Shown here: positions 26,562-36,688 of the stretch, in pieces | How the letters are laid out: every line of letters starts with the position of its first letter | Numbering within the stretch: position 1 is the first letter of the stretch | Assembly: GCF_001858325.1 (NCBI RefSeq) | Contig: NZ_MBPP01000001.1 | Span: 124,001 to 188,000 of the forward strand | Reading direction: 5' to 3' | Origin: Marinobacter sp. AC-23 | GTDB taxonomy: Bacteria; Pseudomonadota; Gammaproteobacteria; Pseudomonadales; Oleiphilaceae | Length of the DNA: 64,000 nucleotides | Position numbers and translations under genes: made by a program | The notes under the pieces: generated by a model | Databases searched by the model: none | What the model saw: the letters and a program-made list of their open reading frames with translations, nothing else | Told to the model about the DNA's origin: nothing

Positions 26562-27503
26562 ATGAGCATCCTTGTAATTGCTGAACACGACAACAGCAGC
26601 CTGAAGCAGGCTACTCTGAGCGTTGTAGCGGCTGCCAAGGCCATCGGTGGCGATATTGATGTACTGGTTGCCGGCGAAAACTGTGGCGCTGTTGCAGAAG
26701 CCGCAGCCAAGGCTGAAGGCGTTGCAAAGGTACTGGTTGCCGACAACGCAGCTTATGGCCACTTCCTGGGTGAGAACCTGGGCGAGCTGGTTGCAGAAGT
26801 GGGTAAGGGCTATAGCCACATCCTGACCTCTGCCGGCACCACGGGTAAAGACTTCATGCCGCGCGTTGCTGCGCTGCTGGACGTTGCTCAGGTATCTGAC
26901 ATCATCCGTGTTGAATCCGAAGACACCTTCGTTCGTCCGATTTATGCCGGTAACGCGATCGCAACGGTTAAAGCCAGCGATAGCATCAAGGTGATAACCG
27001 TACGTCCGACAGGTTTTGATCCGGTAGCGGCTGAAGGTGGCTCTGCTTCCGTTGAGCAGTTAGACGTTGTAAAAGACGCTGGTCTCTCTTCGTTTGTTGG
27101 TGAAGAGAAAGCCAAATCCGACCGCCCTGATCTTGCCAGTGCTGGCATTGTTATCTCCGGTGGCCGTGGCATGCAGAACGGCGAAAACTTCAAGATGCTC
27201 GAGCAGGTTGCTGATCTGCTGGGCGCTGGCATGGGTGCTTCCCGTGCAGCTGTCGACGCGGGCTTTGTGCCGAACGACATGCAGGTTGGCCAAACCGGTA
27301 AGATTGTTGCCCCGCAGCTGTACGTAGCGGTTGGTATTTCTGGTGCCATTCAGCACCTGGCTGGTATGTCTGATTCCAAAGTGATCGTTGCGATCAACAA
27401 GGATGAAGAAGCGCCGATCTTCCAGGTTGCCGATTACGGCCTGGTCGCGGATCTGTTTGAAGCAGTACCGCAACTTGAGGAAGAGCTGAAGAAAGTTCTG
27501 TAA
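26562..27503 (+). CDS. etfA: Electron transfer flavoprotein, alpha subunit
   Basis: EtfA binds FAD and pairs with EtfB. The 313-residue product has the N-terminal alpha-subunit domain and the C-terminal FAD domain with ISGGRGMQNGENFK, the FVPNDMQVGQTGKIVAP signature and GISGAIQHLAGM. It begins at the base after the etfB stop and is followed by a clear terminator, so etfBA is a two-gene unit. Confidence 0.97.
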   Translation: MSILVIAEHDNSSLKQATLSVVAAAKAIGGDIDVLVAGENCGAVAEAAAKAEGVAKVLVADNAAYGHFLGENLGELVAEVGKGYSHILTSAGTTGKDFMPRVAALLDVAQVSDIIRVESEDTFVRPIYAGNAIATVKASDSIKVITVRPTGFDPVAAEGGSASVEQLDVVKDAGLSSFVGEEKAKSDRPDLASAGIVISGGRGMQNGENFKMLEQVADLLGAGMGASRAAVDAGFVPNDMQVGQTGKIVAPQLYVAVGISGAIQHLAGMSDSKVIVAINKDEEAPIFQVADYGLVADLFEAVPQLEEELKKVL

Positions 27504-27519
27504 CTTTCTGTCAGGAAAC

Positions 27520-27548
27520 AAAAAAAGGCACCCTCGGGTGTCTTTTTT
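27520..27548 (+). terminator. Rho-independent terminator of etfBA
   Basis: Stem GGCACCC/GGGTGTC (one G-T pair, loop TC) is preceded by seven A and followed by six T, 17 bases after the etfA stop. Confidence 0.88.
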
Positions 27549-27611
27549 GTTGCAGAACCATAAACTGTCAGCTGGTATTCGTAATTAGCCTGCCACCTCG
27601 GGTATCTCTCA

Positions 27612-28454
27612 ATGACCATCAGTTCGTTTGAAGCTCTTGCTTGCCCTCTCGACGGTACTGCGCTCCAACTAAATGGAAGAAGTTGGCAGTGCGAGGCCGG
27701 GCACAGTTTTGATATTGCCCGCCAAGGTTATGTTCACTTGCTACCGGTGCAGAACAAGCGTTCCAAAGATCCGGGTGATAATAAAGCGATGGTGGCAGCA
27801 CGGCAGAGATTTCTGAGCGCAGGGTTTTACCAGCCCATTGCCGAAGCGCTCGTTGCAGCGGTGTTCCATGAGAATTTCAGTACGGCTTCTATAGCGGCTC
27901 TGGATGCCGGGTGTGGGGAGGGCTACTACATGCGTTATCTGGCCGAAAATACGCCAGAAATTACGCACCTTTCTCTGATGGGTCTGGATATCTCGAAGTG
28001 GGCCGTGTTGTCCGCCGCCAAACAGGATAATAAACCAGCTTGGATTGTGGGGAGCAATGCCAACCTACCGGTATTGCCGGAAACACTGGATCTTATATTC
28101 TGCCTGTTTGGCTTTCCGGTATACCCAGAGTTTGCCCGGGTGCTCCGGCCGGGCGGTGAAATCGTTCAGATAGATGCCGGGCCAGATCACCTTGTACAAC
28201 TACGAGAAATCATTTATCCGGAACTGAAAGCGCCTCGGCAATTGCCCAGCGCAGCGCCTGATGGTTTCACAACAGTGGGAACATCTGCTATTCGCTATAG
28301 CCTGACGCTTCCAGACAAAAGCTCTATTGCCGACTTGCTGGCGATGACACCGCACTTATATCGGGCAGGGGTCGAAGGCCTCGCCCGTGCGGCAGAGCTT
28401 GAATCGCTCACCGTTACCGTAGAGGCCACCATCACGCGAATCCGGAAAATCTGA
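27612..28454 (+). CDS. rlmA: 23S rRNA (guanine-N1)-methyltransferase RlmA-type
   Basis: RlmA-type enzymes methylate G745 or G748 of 23S rRNA with SAM. The 280-residue product has the N-terminal zinc-ribbon-like start (LACPLDG...WQCEAGHSFD), the diagnostic ARQGYVHLLPVQNKRSKDPGD block, and the SAM site LDAGCGEGYYMRYL. The second cysteine of the first zinc pair in E. coli RlmA (CPLC) is Asp here (CPLD), so zinc binding may differ. The segment LFCLFGFPVYPEFARVLRPGG is typical. No neighbour is functionally linked. Confidence 0.92.
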   Translation: MTISSFEALACPLDGTALQLNGRSWQCEAGHSFDIARQGYVHLLPVQNKRSKDPGDNKAMVAARQRFLSAGFYQPIAEALVAAVFHENFSTASIAALDAGCGEGYYMRYLAENTPEITHLSLMGLDISKWAVLSAAKQDNKPAWIVGSNANLPVLPETLDLIFCLFGFPVYPEFARVLRPGGEIVQIDAGPDHLVQLREIIYPELKAPRQLPSAAPDGFTTVGTSAIRYSLTLPDKSSIADLLAMTPHLYRAGVEGLARAAELESLTVTVEATITRIRKI

Positions 28455-28470
28455 CCGGCGTTACTGCTTG

Positions 28471-28947
28471 TTAGTCTTTTTCCGGCGGCTCTTCACGGGT
28501 ATCTTTTTTCAATATGACCCGCTTTTCTGCCTTCGTGATAAAGAGGGAGTCGGCGAGAATGTGAATGGCCTTATTGGTGGTGCGCACCGCATGGTAAACC
28601 TGCTTACTAGCCTGATCGTGGGTTTTTCGGGCTTTATGGGCACTTTGCCGGAATTCATCATCTTTTGAAAATCGGTCAACAAGGCCGAAGGTAGTATTGG
28701 AAATGACTCTGTGCATCTTTTCGACAGCACTGGCACTGCCGGATACCGTGTCTTCCAGCAGCTTCGCCCGGTTGCGAACCTCGTAAATATCCATACGCCG
28801 TTTTTGAACCGCACTGTTCGTCGCGATACGATAGGAATTGAGCGTTCGCATAAGCGTTCTGGAGCGCTGAAGCTGCCAAAACCCATAGCAGAGGCTACTG
28901 GATGCAACAACCAACAAGAGCAATACGGGAGCTAGCTGAATAGTCAC
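28471..28947 (-). CDS. Membrane-anchored coiled-coil protein, unknown
   Basis: The 158-residue product has one N-terminal membrane segment (IQLAPVLLLLVVASSSLCYGF) followed by a charged helical cytoplasmic part. Segments such as QKRRMDIYEVRNRAKLLEDT suggest a coiled coil. No family recognised. It lies 12 bases after a second membrane-anchored unknown (28960-29301) in the same direction; the two are likely co-expressed and may interact. Convergent with rlmA. Confidence 0.75.
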   Translation of the reverse strand: MTIQLAPVLLLLVVASSSLCYGFWQLQRSRTLMRTLNSYRIATNSAVQKRRMDIYEVRNRAKLLEDTVSGSASAVEKMHRVISNTTFGLVDRFSKDDEFRQSAHKARKTHDQASKQVYHAVRTTNKAIHILADSLFITKAEKRVILKKDTREEPPEKD

Positions 28948-28959
28948 TGTGGGATTCTC

Positions 28960-29301
28960 CTAGCGATACTCAATATTCATTTCCACCTCAATACCACGCT
29001 CAACCATCTCTTCTTCAAGCTCTTTCATTACCTCCTGGTAAACCATTTTGCGCACCATTACAGGGAGCTTGTCCGCCAGCACTCGCGCTGAACGGGATTC
29101 GCGCTTCGCTACGGTAATCGGGTTGAGTACCTTCAATGTAAGGATCAAATCGGGCTCTTTTTCCAGATTGGATAACGGATCGCTCTGATGAGTCTCGGTT
29201 ATCATGCGGGCTACGATCTTGCGCTGCTCAATAACTTGCCAACAAAGAACACCGCTGAACACGGCAAGAAGTAAACTGAGTATCAGGAGGAAAGTGGCCA
29301 A
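28960..29301 (-). CDS. Small membrane-anchored protein, unknown
   Basis: The 113-residue product has one N-terminal membrane helix (TFLLILSLLLAVFSGVLCWQV) and a soluble part with the helix-rich LPVMVRKMVYQEVMKELEEEM region. No family is recognised. It is the first of a two-gene unit with the gene at 28471-28947, 12 bases apart. Divergent from the gene at 29499 with about 200 bases between. Confidence 0.72.
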   Translation of the reverse strand: MATFLLILSLLLAVFSGVLCWQVIEQRKIVARMITETHQSDPLSNLEKEPDLILTLKVLNPITVAKRESRSARVLADKLPVMVRKMVYQEVMKELEEEMVERGIEVEMNIEYR

Positions 29302-29498
29302 TTCAGGTCTCCAGGAGTTCGTCTAATCAATATTCAGCAGTGTGCCCTATACACCGCGCCGTGCGATTGGCCGTGACGACGTCGCCAACACGGAGAGTGT
29401 GAAGTTAGAACACAGGCACAAAGCTGTTAAGATCGATTTAACACAAAACTCAATAAACATTCCGCAAAATCTGCGTAATTCCCATAAAAGGACAGGCA

Positions 29499-30740
29499 AT
29501 GACCAAATCAGCGGAAACCACCTACGACCTTATTGTTTTCGGTGCTACCAGCTTCGTTGGCCAGATACTTACGCAATATTTGTTCGATTCATACGGCGTT
29601 TCCGGTGAGGTTAAGTGGGCCATTGCGGGGCGGTCTGAATCCAAACTCAGCGCCCTTAAGTCCGACCTTGGCGATGGTGCCGGCGACCTGCCGGTTATCC
29701 TGGCAGATGCCACGGACGACCAGGCTTTGAAGGCACTATGTGAGCAAACTCGCGTCGTTATCTCTACGGTCGGGCCTTATGCATTGTATGGCGAGCCTCT
29801 GATAAAAGCCTGCGTGGATACAGGTACCGACTATTGCGACCTGACCGGTGAAGTCCAGTGGATTGGCCGGATGATTGAGCGCTACGAAGACCAGGCAAAA
29901 GCCTCAGGCGCACGAATTGTGCATTGTTGCGGGTTTGATTCCATCCCATCAGATATGGGCGTTTGGTTCCTGCAGCAACAGGCAGAAAAGACCTTTGGCG
30001 AGCCATGTCAGGACGTGCGTATGCGCGTGAAAGTTGCTAAAGGCGGTCTTTCCGGCGGTACGGTTGCCTCCATGATCAACGTAGCCAAAGAAGCGGCAGC
30101 CGACCCGAAATTGCGTAAAGAACTGGCCAACCCTTTCTCTACCTGCCCGCCGGAGCACCGTTCGAAGGTTCGCCAGCCTAGCCTCAAAGGTGCAGAGTTC
30201 GATAAGACATTTAATGTGTGGCTGGCGCCGTTTGTTATGGGCACAATCAATACCCGTGTAGTGCATCGCTCTAACGCCATGCAAAACGCCCGTTACGGAA
30301 TAGAATTCACTTACGACGAGGCCATGATGACGGGCAGTGGTACAAAGGGCCGCTTGACCGCTTACGGTATTACCGCTGCGTTGGCCGGTTTTTTCACAGC
30401 CTCTGCTATCAAACCTACACGCTGGCTGGTAGAAAAATTTGTACCGCAGCCTGGTGACGGTCCAGCACCGGAAGCGCAAAAGGCGGGGTTCTATGATCTG
30501 CGTTTTGTGGGGCGCACCCAAGACGGCAAAACCATGATCACCAAAGTGACTGGCGACGCGGATCCGGGCTACGGCTCTACCAGTAAAATGCTGGGTGAAG
30601 CGGGTATGTGCCTCGCATTCGATGTGCCTGCTGATCAGCCCGGTGGCTTCTGGACACCGGCATCGCTACTCGACGGCAACCTGCTGGATCGCCTGACGAG
30701 CAAAGCCGGGCTGACCTTTGAAGTAGTTGAAACCCGTTAA
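29499..30740 (+). CDS. Saccharopine-dehydrogenase-like oxidoreductase (trans-acting enoyl reductase type)
   Basis: The 413-residue protein begins with a Rossmann motif (LIVFGATSFVGQILTQYL) and continues with STVGPYALYGEPLIKACVD, GTDYCDLTGE and VHCCGFDSIPSDMG, the hallmarks of the family that includes human SCCPDH and mycobacterial trans-acting enoyl reductase. The mycobacterial enzyme acts in lipid synthesis; the substrate here is unknown. A ribosome-binding site (AAGGACAGG) precedes the ATG. It is convergent with cydC, 10 bases away. Confidence 0.9.
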   Translation: MTKSAETTYDLIVFGATSFVGQILTQYLFDSYGVSGEVKWAIAGRSESKLSALKSDLGDGAGDLPVILADATDDQALKALCEQTRVVISTVGPYALYGEPLIKACVDTGTDYCDLTGEVQWIGRMIERYEDQAKASGARIVHCCGFDSIPSDMGVWFLQQQAEKTFGEPCQDVRMRVKVAKGGLSGGTVASMINVAKEAAADPKLRKELANPFSTCPPEHRSKVRQPSLKGAEFDKTFNVWLAPFVMGTINTRVVHRSNAMQNARYGIEFTYDEAMMTGSGTKGRLTAYGITAALAGFFTASAIKPTRWLVEKFVPQPGDGPAPEAQKAGFYDLRFVGRTQDGKTMITKVTGDADPGYGSTSKMLGEAGMCLAFDVPADQPGGFWTPASLLDGNLLDRLTSKAGLTFEVVETR

Positions 30741-30750
30741 AGTAAAGCGC

Positions 30751-32365
30751 TAACTCACAAGGTGAATCACACGGTCGGTGCCCGGAAGGGCCTCCGGCCC
30801 GTGTGCTGAGCTAAGCACCGTTTTGCCTTCCAGCCACGCATCAATTTGCCGATTTATCTTCTCTCGTGTGGCTGCGTCTACTCCGGTAAACGGTTCATCT
30901 AATATCAGTAAAGGCGCAGGCTCAACAGCACCCGCGCAAGGGCAACACGACGTGCCTCGCCGCCGGAAAGACGGCTCCCCGAACTGCCCAGCCAGGTATC
31001 TAGCTGATCCCCCTCTGTGCGGAACCGTTCTGCCAGATCAACCATCTCAAGCATGCGCCACAGCGCCGCATCGCTCGCCTCAGGAGCACCCAGCAACAGG
31101 TTTGCCCGCAACGTATCTTCAAACAACACAGTGTTTTGGGTGAGGTAGGCGCACGAAACCCTGGCGCAGGAACCGTTTGAAGGAACCAGAATCCCCGCGA
31201 AAACGTCTGAAAGGGACGATTTTCCGCTTCCCGAACGCCCGATAATACCCACTCGCTCGCCCGTTTTAACCTGCAGATCAAAGTGCGTCAAAAGTGGTGC
31301 ATGTTCGGGGTGCTTCACGGTCAAATCTTTTGCCAGTAGAGCAGTTTGGTCCGGCAAGCTTATAATCTGGGGCGTGCTTTCAGCATCCGCATCCCTGCAG
31401 TCCCGGTTCAAACGTGCGGCAGAGGCCTGTGTAGCACCCAACTTACCGAAGGCTTCAGGCAGCATGTTGTAGACTTCAGCGAGGCCGAGTAGGGCGATAG
31501 GAAGCAAAACCAGAACCGGCCCGGAAATAACTCCCGAGCGGAATAACTCAAAGCCAGCCCAAAGCGCAAACACCGCAGACAGGTTAATCAGTAAATGGGA
31601 GCCGGCCTGGTGCCACCCAATACGGGAATCTGCTTTTACCTGCTCCGTTGCAGCCTGGTGCGCTTGGCGCAAAAGCCACGCGCCGTGTTTACCGGTGCGC
31701 CCCGCGGCCGTAAGTTCTGCGAAGCCCTCCAGGTGTTCAATTACGGCCATTCGAAGGGACTCCTGCTGATCACTCTGGCGAGAGGTAATCTTTATCGTGC
31801 GCACATACACTGCCAGAGTCGAGAGCGCAAAAGCCGCGCCGAGTATCACGCCTATGCCGGCGGCAATTCGAACGTTAAAAAGCATCGCTGCCAGCCCAAA
31901 AACGAGCAACGTAACGAAAGCCGCCAGCGCCGCTGGTGCAATAAGGCGTAAGTACAGAGTATCCAGCGCATCAACATCGCTAGTCAGTCTTGAGAGCCAC
32001 TGAGCCCCCGTTAACTCGCGCCTCTGGCCTCGCCCGGCCAAAGAAAGCTTGCGAAATAGCGCTACGCGAATATCCGTTAAAAGGCGCAGCACTGTATCGT
32101 GGTTATACAGCCGTTCTACATAGCGAGAAACTGTGCGGGACACCGCAAAAAAACGGATGCCTCCGCCGGGCACATACAGGTTTATTGTGGCCGGTAAACT
32201 GGCCGCCAGCAGAATGCCCACCAACGCAGTTTCTGTAATAAACCAACCTGAGAGAGCCAGAAGCCCAAGCCCAGAGAGCAGGGCAGCCAGCATCAATATA
32301 GCGCCAATAAAAAGCCTTCCTGGGCGTGCACAGATCAGCTTCAGCCAGGGCTTGAGCTCAAACAT
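30751..32365 (-). pseudogene. cydC: Thiol-reductant ABC exporter CydC, apparent frameshift near 30923
   Basis: CydC and CydD form an inner-membrane ABC exporter of cysteine/glutathione needed for cytochrome bd assembly. The frame starts at the ATG at 32365 (MFELKPWLKLI), overlapping the end of cydD, and shows a six-helix membrane domain, Walker A GRSGSGKSS and the signature SRLSGGEARRVALAR. It then breaks; adding one base at CTC (30921-30923, GG on the coding strand) continues into EPAPLLILDEPFTGVD (Walker B) and ends RVIHLVS at 30751. Single-base undercall is the likely cause. Confidence 0.88.
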
Positions 32366-34070
32366 TTTTAACCTCCCCACCAGAAACGAGCAGCACTCGG
32401 TTTGCCAGCGCCAGGAGCGCGTGGTGATGGGTGGAAAAAATCAGTGTTTTGCCAGCCAGAGCCAGCTTGTGGAGAGCTTCCAGAACAAAGATCTCACTGT
32501 CAGTGTCGAGCCCAGCGGTGGCTCATCCAACAGAATCACATCGTAATCGGCCACAAAAATCCTGGCCAGGCTCAGACGCCTGGCTTGGCCGCCGGATAAG
32601 CCCAGGCCATCTTCTGAAACTTTGCTGAAAATGTCGTCTTCCCGGCTGTCGAGCAGCGGCCCAAGGCCAACGTTCCGTAGTGCAGTTTCAATAGCCACAT
32701 CAGAAGCATCTGGGCTGGTTAACCGAAGGTTGTCCGCCCAGGTGCCATGCACAAGAAAGCCGCTCTGACCAAGCCAACCAAAAGCAAAGTTGCCAGCGGG
32801 CCTGCTGAACAGGTTAAGGTTGCCGCTGTCTGGTGCAACAAACCCTGCCAGAAGATTCAGAAGGTGGATTTACCACCTCCTGAAGGCCCGGTCAGGGCAA
32901 TTACCTCGCCTTTGCTTATGGCCAAAGACACATTGTTCAGAGCCTGATGGCCTGAACGGAAGGCCAGAGATACGGAGTTAAGTTCAATTGTCTCGTTGCC
33001 TGCAACAGGTTCACCGGTTAAAGGCTGTGCACCAAGGTTCTCTGCCTGAGTATTGTTGGCTGGGCCTGTCGACTCCTCATTACCCAGCCGGGCCAGAATC
33101 TCTGCACCAGCGCCAAGGGCGGCGGCGCGGTCGTGGTAGTGCTGGGAGAGCGTGCGTAACGGCTGAAAGAATTCTGGCGCAAGCAGGAGAATCAAAAGTC
33201 CGGAGAAAAGCGTCAAATCTGAGGATGGCCCATAGGTTATGTAGCCCAGAAGACCAAAACCTATGTAGATCGCAATGACCGCAATCGCAACAGACGCGAA
33301 AAACTCCAGAACCGCCGATGATAAAAACGCAACGCGCAGGGTTTTCAGGGTAATTCTGCGGTAGTGATCTGAGCGCTGTTGAATCACCTCTGCAGCGCCC
33401 TCGGCTTGCCCGAACAGTTGCAGAGTGGTCAAACCTCGCACTTTATCCAGAAACTGACCAGACAGCCGGCTGATGGTTTCGAAGTGCTGTTGGTTAAGCT
33501 TCTCGGCACCCATACCCACAAGTGCCATAAAAAACGGGATTAAAGGGGCTGAAAGAAGCAGAAATATCCCGGCAAACCAGTCGAGATAAAACACCAGCAC
33601 CAGAATCAGAAGAGGAATTAAAAGAGAAAGCGCCATCTGTGGCAGGAAGCGGGCGAAGTATCCGTGCAAGGCATCAACGTGATCAATCCACTCCCGTGCA
33701 AGGCTGCCAGCAGACGTTTGCCCCAGAGCCAGAGGCCCGACATTGCGCCAATGCTGATGAATCTGCCGCCGGGCGGTGCGCCGCACCTGCTCACTGCACC
33801 GTGCCGCCAGGTGTGTCTGAGCGCCGTGCGCACAGGCCCTGAAGACAATGGCCAGAACAAGCCCGATAAATAAAGGCGCCAGCACGGAGGCCGGCGCCTT
33901 TTCTATAACACCAAGGTGAACAATTCGCGCCAGAAAAACCATCTGTATGATGGTCGCGACGCCGGCCAGGGTGCCAGCTGCAACCGTACCTTGAATCCAG
34001 CGCCGGTTGCCGCTGGTAAGCCTGAAAGCCAGCGCCTGACTGCACGCTGATCAGGTGCGGGAGGCGTCAC
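32358..34070 (-). pseudogene. cydD: Thiol-reductant ABC exporter CydD, three apparent frameshifts
   Basis: The GTG at 34070 directly follows the cydB stop and opens TPPAPDQRAVRRWLSG. The frame needs one extra base at 34021 to reach LTSGNRRWIQGTVAAG and the membrane domain, one at 32860 just after Walker A (GPSGGGKSTF, then LNLLAGFVAPDSG), and one at 32520 at Walker B (ILLDEP, then TAGLDTDSEIF). The signature LGLSGGQARRLSLAR is intact. It ends at 32358, overlapping the cydC start. All three gaps are restored by lengthening a C or G run, so the gene is probably whole in the organism. Confidence 0.88.
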
Positions 34071-35072
34071 TTAGTGGTAACTCTCGCCGGCGCGTACCTT
34101 GCCCCGGAATACCCAGTAGGTCCAGGCGGTGTACACCAGCACAAAAGGAATCACTACCAACAAGCCCAGCAGCAGGAAGAGCTGCGAGTTGTAAGCCGAC
34201 GCGGCGTCCCACAGGGTGTAGTCGGGCGGTATCAGGTAGGGCCAACGGCTTACAATCAAACCAAGATAGGCCGTTATAAACAGCCCCATAGTGGCCACGA
34301 AAGGCATGCCTTCAAAACGATTGCGCACAGAGCGGAAAATCTGGAACGCGCACAACAGGGTTAACGCAGGCAACACCCAGATAATGCTCAGATTGCTGAA
34401 CCAGCGATCGCGAACCATATCGTCAATGAACGGTGTCCATACGCTGATAATACCAAACACAATCAGCACCGCTGCAAGCAAGGGCAGCGTAAGCTTATAC
34501 GCCCACTCCTGTAGCCGGCCCTCGGTTTTCATGATCAGCCAGGTGGAGCCAAGTAGTGCGTAGCCCGCAAGCAACCCGAAGCCAGTTAACACGGTAAAGG
34601 GTGTGAGCCAGTCCAGAGCACCCCCTACAAATACGCCGTTAGCCGTATCGTATCCTTGAATGTAAGTGCCCACCACAATGCCTTGCGCAAACGCTGCCAC
34701 GGTGGAGCCTCCGGCAAAGGCCCAGTTCCACAGATAACGCGACGTGCGCGCCTTAAAGCGAAACTCGAACGCAATGCCGCGAAAAATAAGCCCCGATAGC
34801 ATCAGGAAAACCCCAATGTACAACGCCGGCAACAAGATGCTGTAAACCAAAGGAAAAGCAGCTAGAAGTCCGGCACCGCCGAGGACCAGCCAAGTCTCGT
34901 TGCCGTCCCATACTGGCGCAACGGAGTTCATCATTGTGTCGCGATCCTCTTCCGATGGAGCGAAAGGGAACAGAATGCCCACGCCCAGATCGAAACCGTC
35001 CATCAACACATACATGATGACGCCAAAGCCGATGATAAAAGCCCAGATCAATGTAAGGTCAAACGTTTCCAT
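34071..35072 (-). CDS. cydB: Cytochrome bd-type quinol oxidase subunit II
   Basis: CydB is the structural partner of CydA in the bd terminal oxidase. The 333-residue product has about eight hydrophobic helices and the family start LIWAFIIGFGVIMYVLMDGFDLG, GNETWLVLGGAGLLAAFP and SRWPYLIPPDYTLWDAA near the end. Length and the short N-terminus match CioB-type subunits of cyanide-insensitive oxidases. It lies 2 bases after cydA and is immediately followed by cydD. Confidence 0.95.
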   Translation of the reverse strand: METFDLTLIWAFIIGFGVIMYVLMDGFDLGVGILFPFAPSEEDRDTMMNSVAPVWDGNETWLVLGGAGLLAAFPLVYSILLPALYIGVFLMLSGLIFRGIAFEFRFKARTSRYLWNWAFAGGSTVAAFAQGIVVGTYIQGYDTANGVFVGGALDWLTPFTVLTGFGLLAGYALLGSTWLIMKTEGRLQEWAYKLTLPLLAAVLIVFGIISVWTPFIDDMVRDRWFSNLSIIWVLPALTLLCAFQIFRSVRNRFEGMPFVATMGLFITAYLGLIVSRWPYLIPPDYTLWDAASAYNSQLFLLLGLLVVIPFVLVYTAWTYWVFRGKVRAGESYH

Positions 35073-35074
35073 AA

Positions 35075-36505
35075 TCAGTGATCTCCATGGTTGACTGGCT
35101 GGAACTTGGAGTCTTCATGCAATTCAAAAGGAACGTGGCTTGCTGAAAGCGGCCGTTTTGGTCGCTCGGCCTGATCCGGTTCCTCGTCATAATCATCCTC
35201 AAGCCCTACATAAAGCACGCGCATCAGGTAATAGACCCCCGCCGAGAACACCATGGAGTAAACGATTATGTAGCCAATTAACGTGAACAAGGCCATGCCA
35301 CCGGTTAGTGAAGGTGTTACACCTTGCGCCTGGGTCATCATGCCGTACACCAACCAGGGCCCACGGCCGATCTCAGTTACAAACCAGCCGCTGAGTACCG
35401 CAATAAAGGGCGTAATACTCATAAAGCGCATGCCTTGAAGGAACCACCGAGTGCGCCAAAACCGATCACCAACCCGCAGAGCCAGCCCTACAAACGCAAA
35501 CAGAATCATCATCAGCCCCAAGCCGACCATAACCCGGAAAGACCAGAACACGATGGCAACCGGCGGTTGTTCTTCGGGTGCGACTTCGTTCAAACCAAGT
35601 ATTTCACCGTCCCATTCATGAGTCAGAATAAGGCTGGCCAGGCTCGGTATACCAATTTCAAAATGGTTGGTCTGGTTTGCCTTATCCGGAATCGCAAAGA
35701 GCAGCAAAGGTACGTTTTTAGAGGTTTCCCAGTGGCCCTCCATCGCAGCTACTTTCATGGGCTGGTGCTCAAGCGTATTAAGCCCGTGAAAATCGCCAAC
35801 AACGGCTTGTGCGGGCGCAAGAAACAGCAACAGCCACAGGCTCATTGAAAGCGCCTTTCGATTGGCCTCTACTTCCCGCCCTTTAAGGAGATACCACGCA
35901 CTTACGCCAGCCACTACGAAACCGCCCGTAAGGAACGACGCAATGACCATATGGGCAAAACGATACTGGAATGACGGATTGAAGATCGCCTCGCTCCAGG
36001 AGGTCACAAAAAACACGCCATCACGCAGTTCTGTGCCAGCAGGTGTATGCATCCAGCTGTTCGCGGAGAGAATCCAGAAGGTGGAAATGAGGGTGCCGGT
36101 TGCGACCATAATTGCAGCAAACAAGTGAACGCCCGCCGGCACACGGTCCCGCCCGAACAACAGCACTCCCAGGAAAGCCGCCTCCAAGAAGAAGGCCGTA
36201 ATAACTTCATAGCTCAGCATGGGGCCGAGGAAGTTGGCCGAGGCCTGGGCAAAGTTGCTCCAGTTGGTTCCAAACTGAAACGACATCACGATGCCAGATA
36301 CCACGCCCATTCCGAAGACCACCGCAAATACCTTGGTCCAAAACGAAGACAGCTTCATCCACACCGGGTTTTTGGTTTTAAACCCAAGCCCCTCAAGCAC
36401 GGCAATATAGGAAGCTAGGCCAATGGTGAACACCGGGAAAATGGCGTGGAATGACACAACAAACGCGAACTGAATCCGCGATAGGATGAGAGGATCAAGT
36501 TCCAT
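35075..36505 (-). CDS. cydA: Cytochrome bd-type quinol oxidase subunit I (CIO-like)
   Basis: CydA carries haems b558, b595 and d and reduces oxygen to water with ubiquinol. The 476-residue product has the haem-ligand histidine in SFHAIFPVFTIG, and SYEVITAFFLEAAFLG with conserved glutamates. The Q-loop region is short, and the motif is IGRGPW, as in cyanide-insensitive (CioA) types rather than the long-loop E. coli CydA (GRQPW). The operon order cydA-cydB-cydD-cydC brings the oxidase and its assembly exporter together. No cydX-like gene is seen. Confidence 0.94.
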   Translation of the reverse strand: MELDPLILSRIQFAFVVSFHAIFPVFTIGLASYIAVLEGLGFKTKNPVWMKLSSFWTKVFAVVFGMGVVSGIVMSFQFGTNWSNFAQASANFLGPMLSYEVITAFFLEAAFLGVLLFGRDRVPAGVHLFAAIMVATGTLISTFWILSANSWMHTPAGTELRDGVFFVTSWSEAIFNPSFQYRFAHMVIASFLTGGFVVAGVSAWYLLKGREVEANRKALSMSLWLLLFLAPAQAVVGDFHGLNTLEHQPMKVAAMEGHWETSKNVPLLLFAIPDKANQTNHFEIGIPSLASLILTHEWDGEILGLNEVAPEEQPPVAIVFWSFRVMVGLGLMMILFAFVGLALRVGDRFWRTRWFLQGMRFMSITPFIAVLSGWFVTEIGRGPWLVYGMMTQAQGVTPSLTGGMALFTLIGYIIVYSMVFSAGVYYLMRVLYVGLEDDYDEEPDQAERPKRPLSASHVPFELHEDSKFQPVNHGDH

Positions 36506-36659
36506 AGGAACACTCCGGTAATGTTAACGTCACAATAAACGAGCCCAAAAACCCGTTCAGCCGCTGCCCTAGCTTGAATTGTTATATTGTTATTACCGGC
36601 AGATGAGGTAATGCTACTGGCCATGTTAGCAAATCCAATTGAGTAAAGTGTCCGATCCG

Positions 36660-36673
36660 TTGATTAAAAACAA
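36660..36673. promoter_or_regulatory. Possible FNR/Anr-type site
   Basis: TTGAT-TAAA-AACAA matches the dyad TTGAT-N4-ATCAA at all but one position. It lies 15 bases before the methyltransferase start and about 155 bases before cydA, in the shared divergent region. Oxygen control of a bd oxidase would make sense, but the site is nearer the other gene. Only pattern evidence. Confidence 0.3.
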
Positions 36674-36688
36674 TTATTGGTGAAATAC

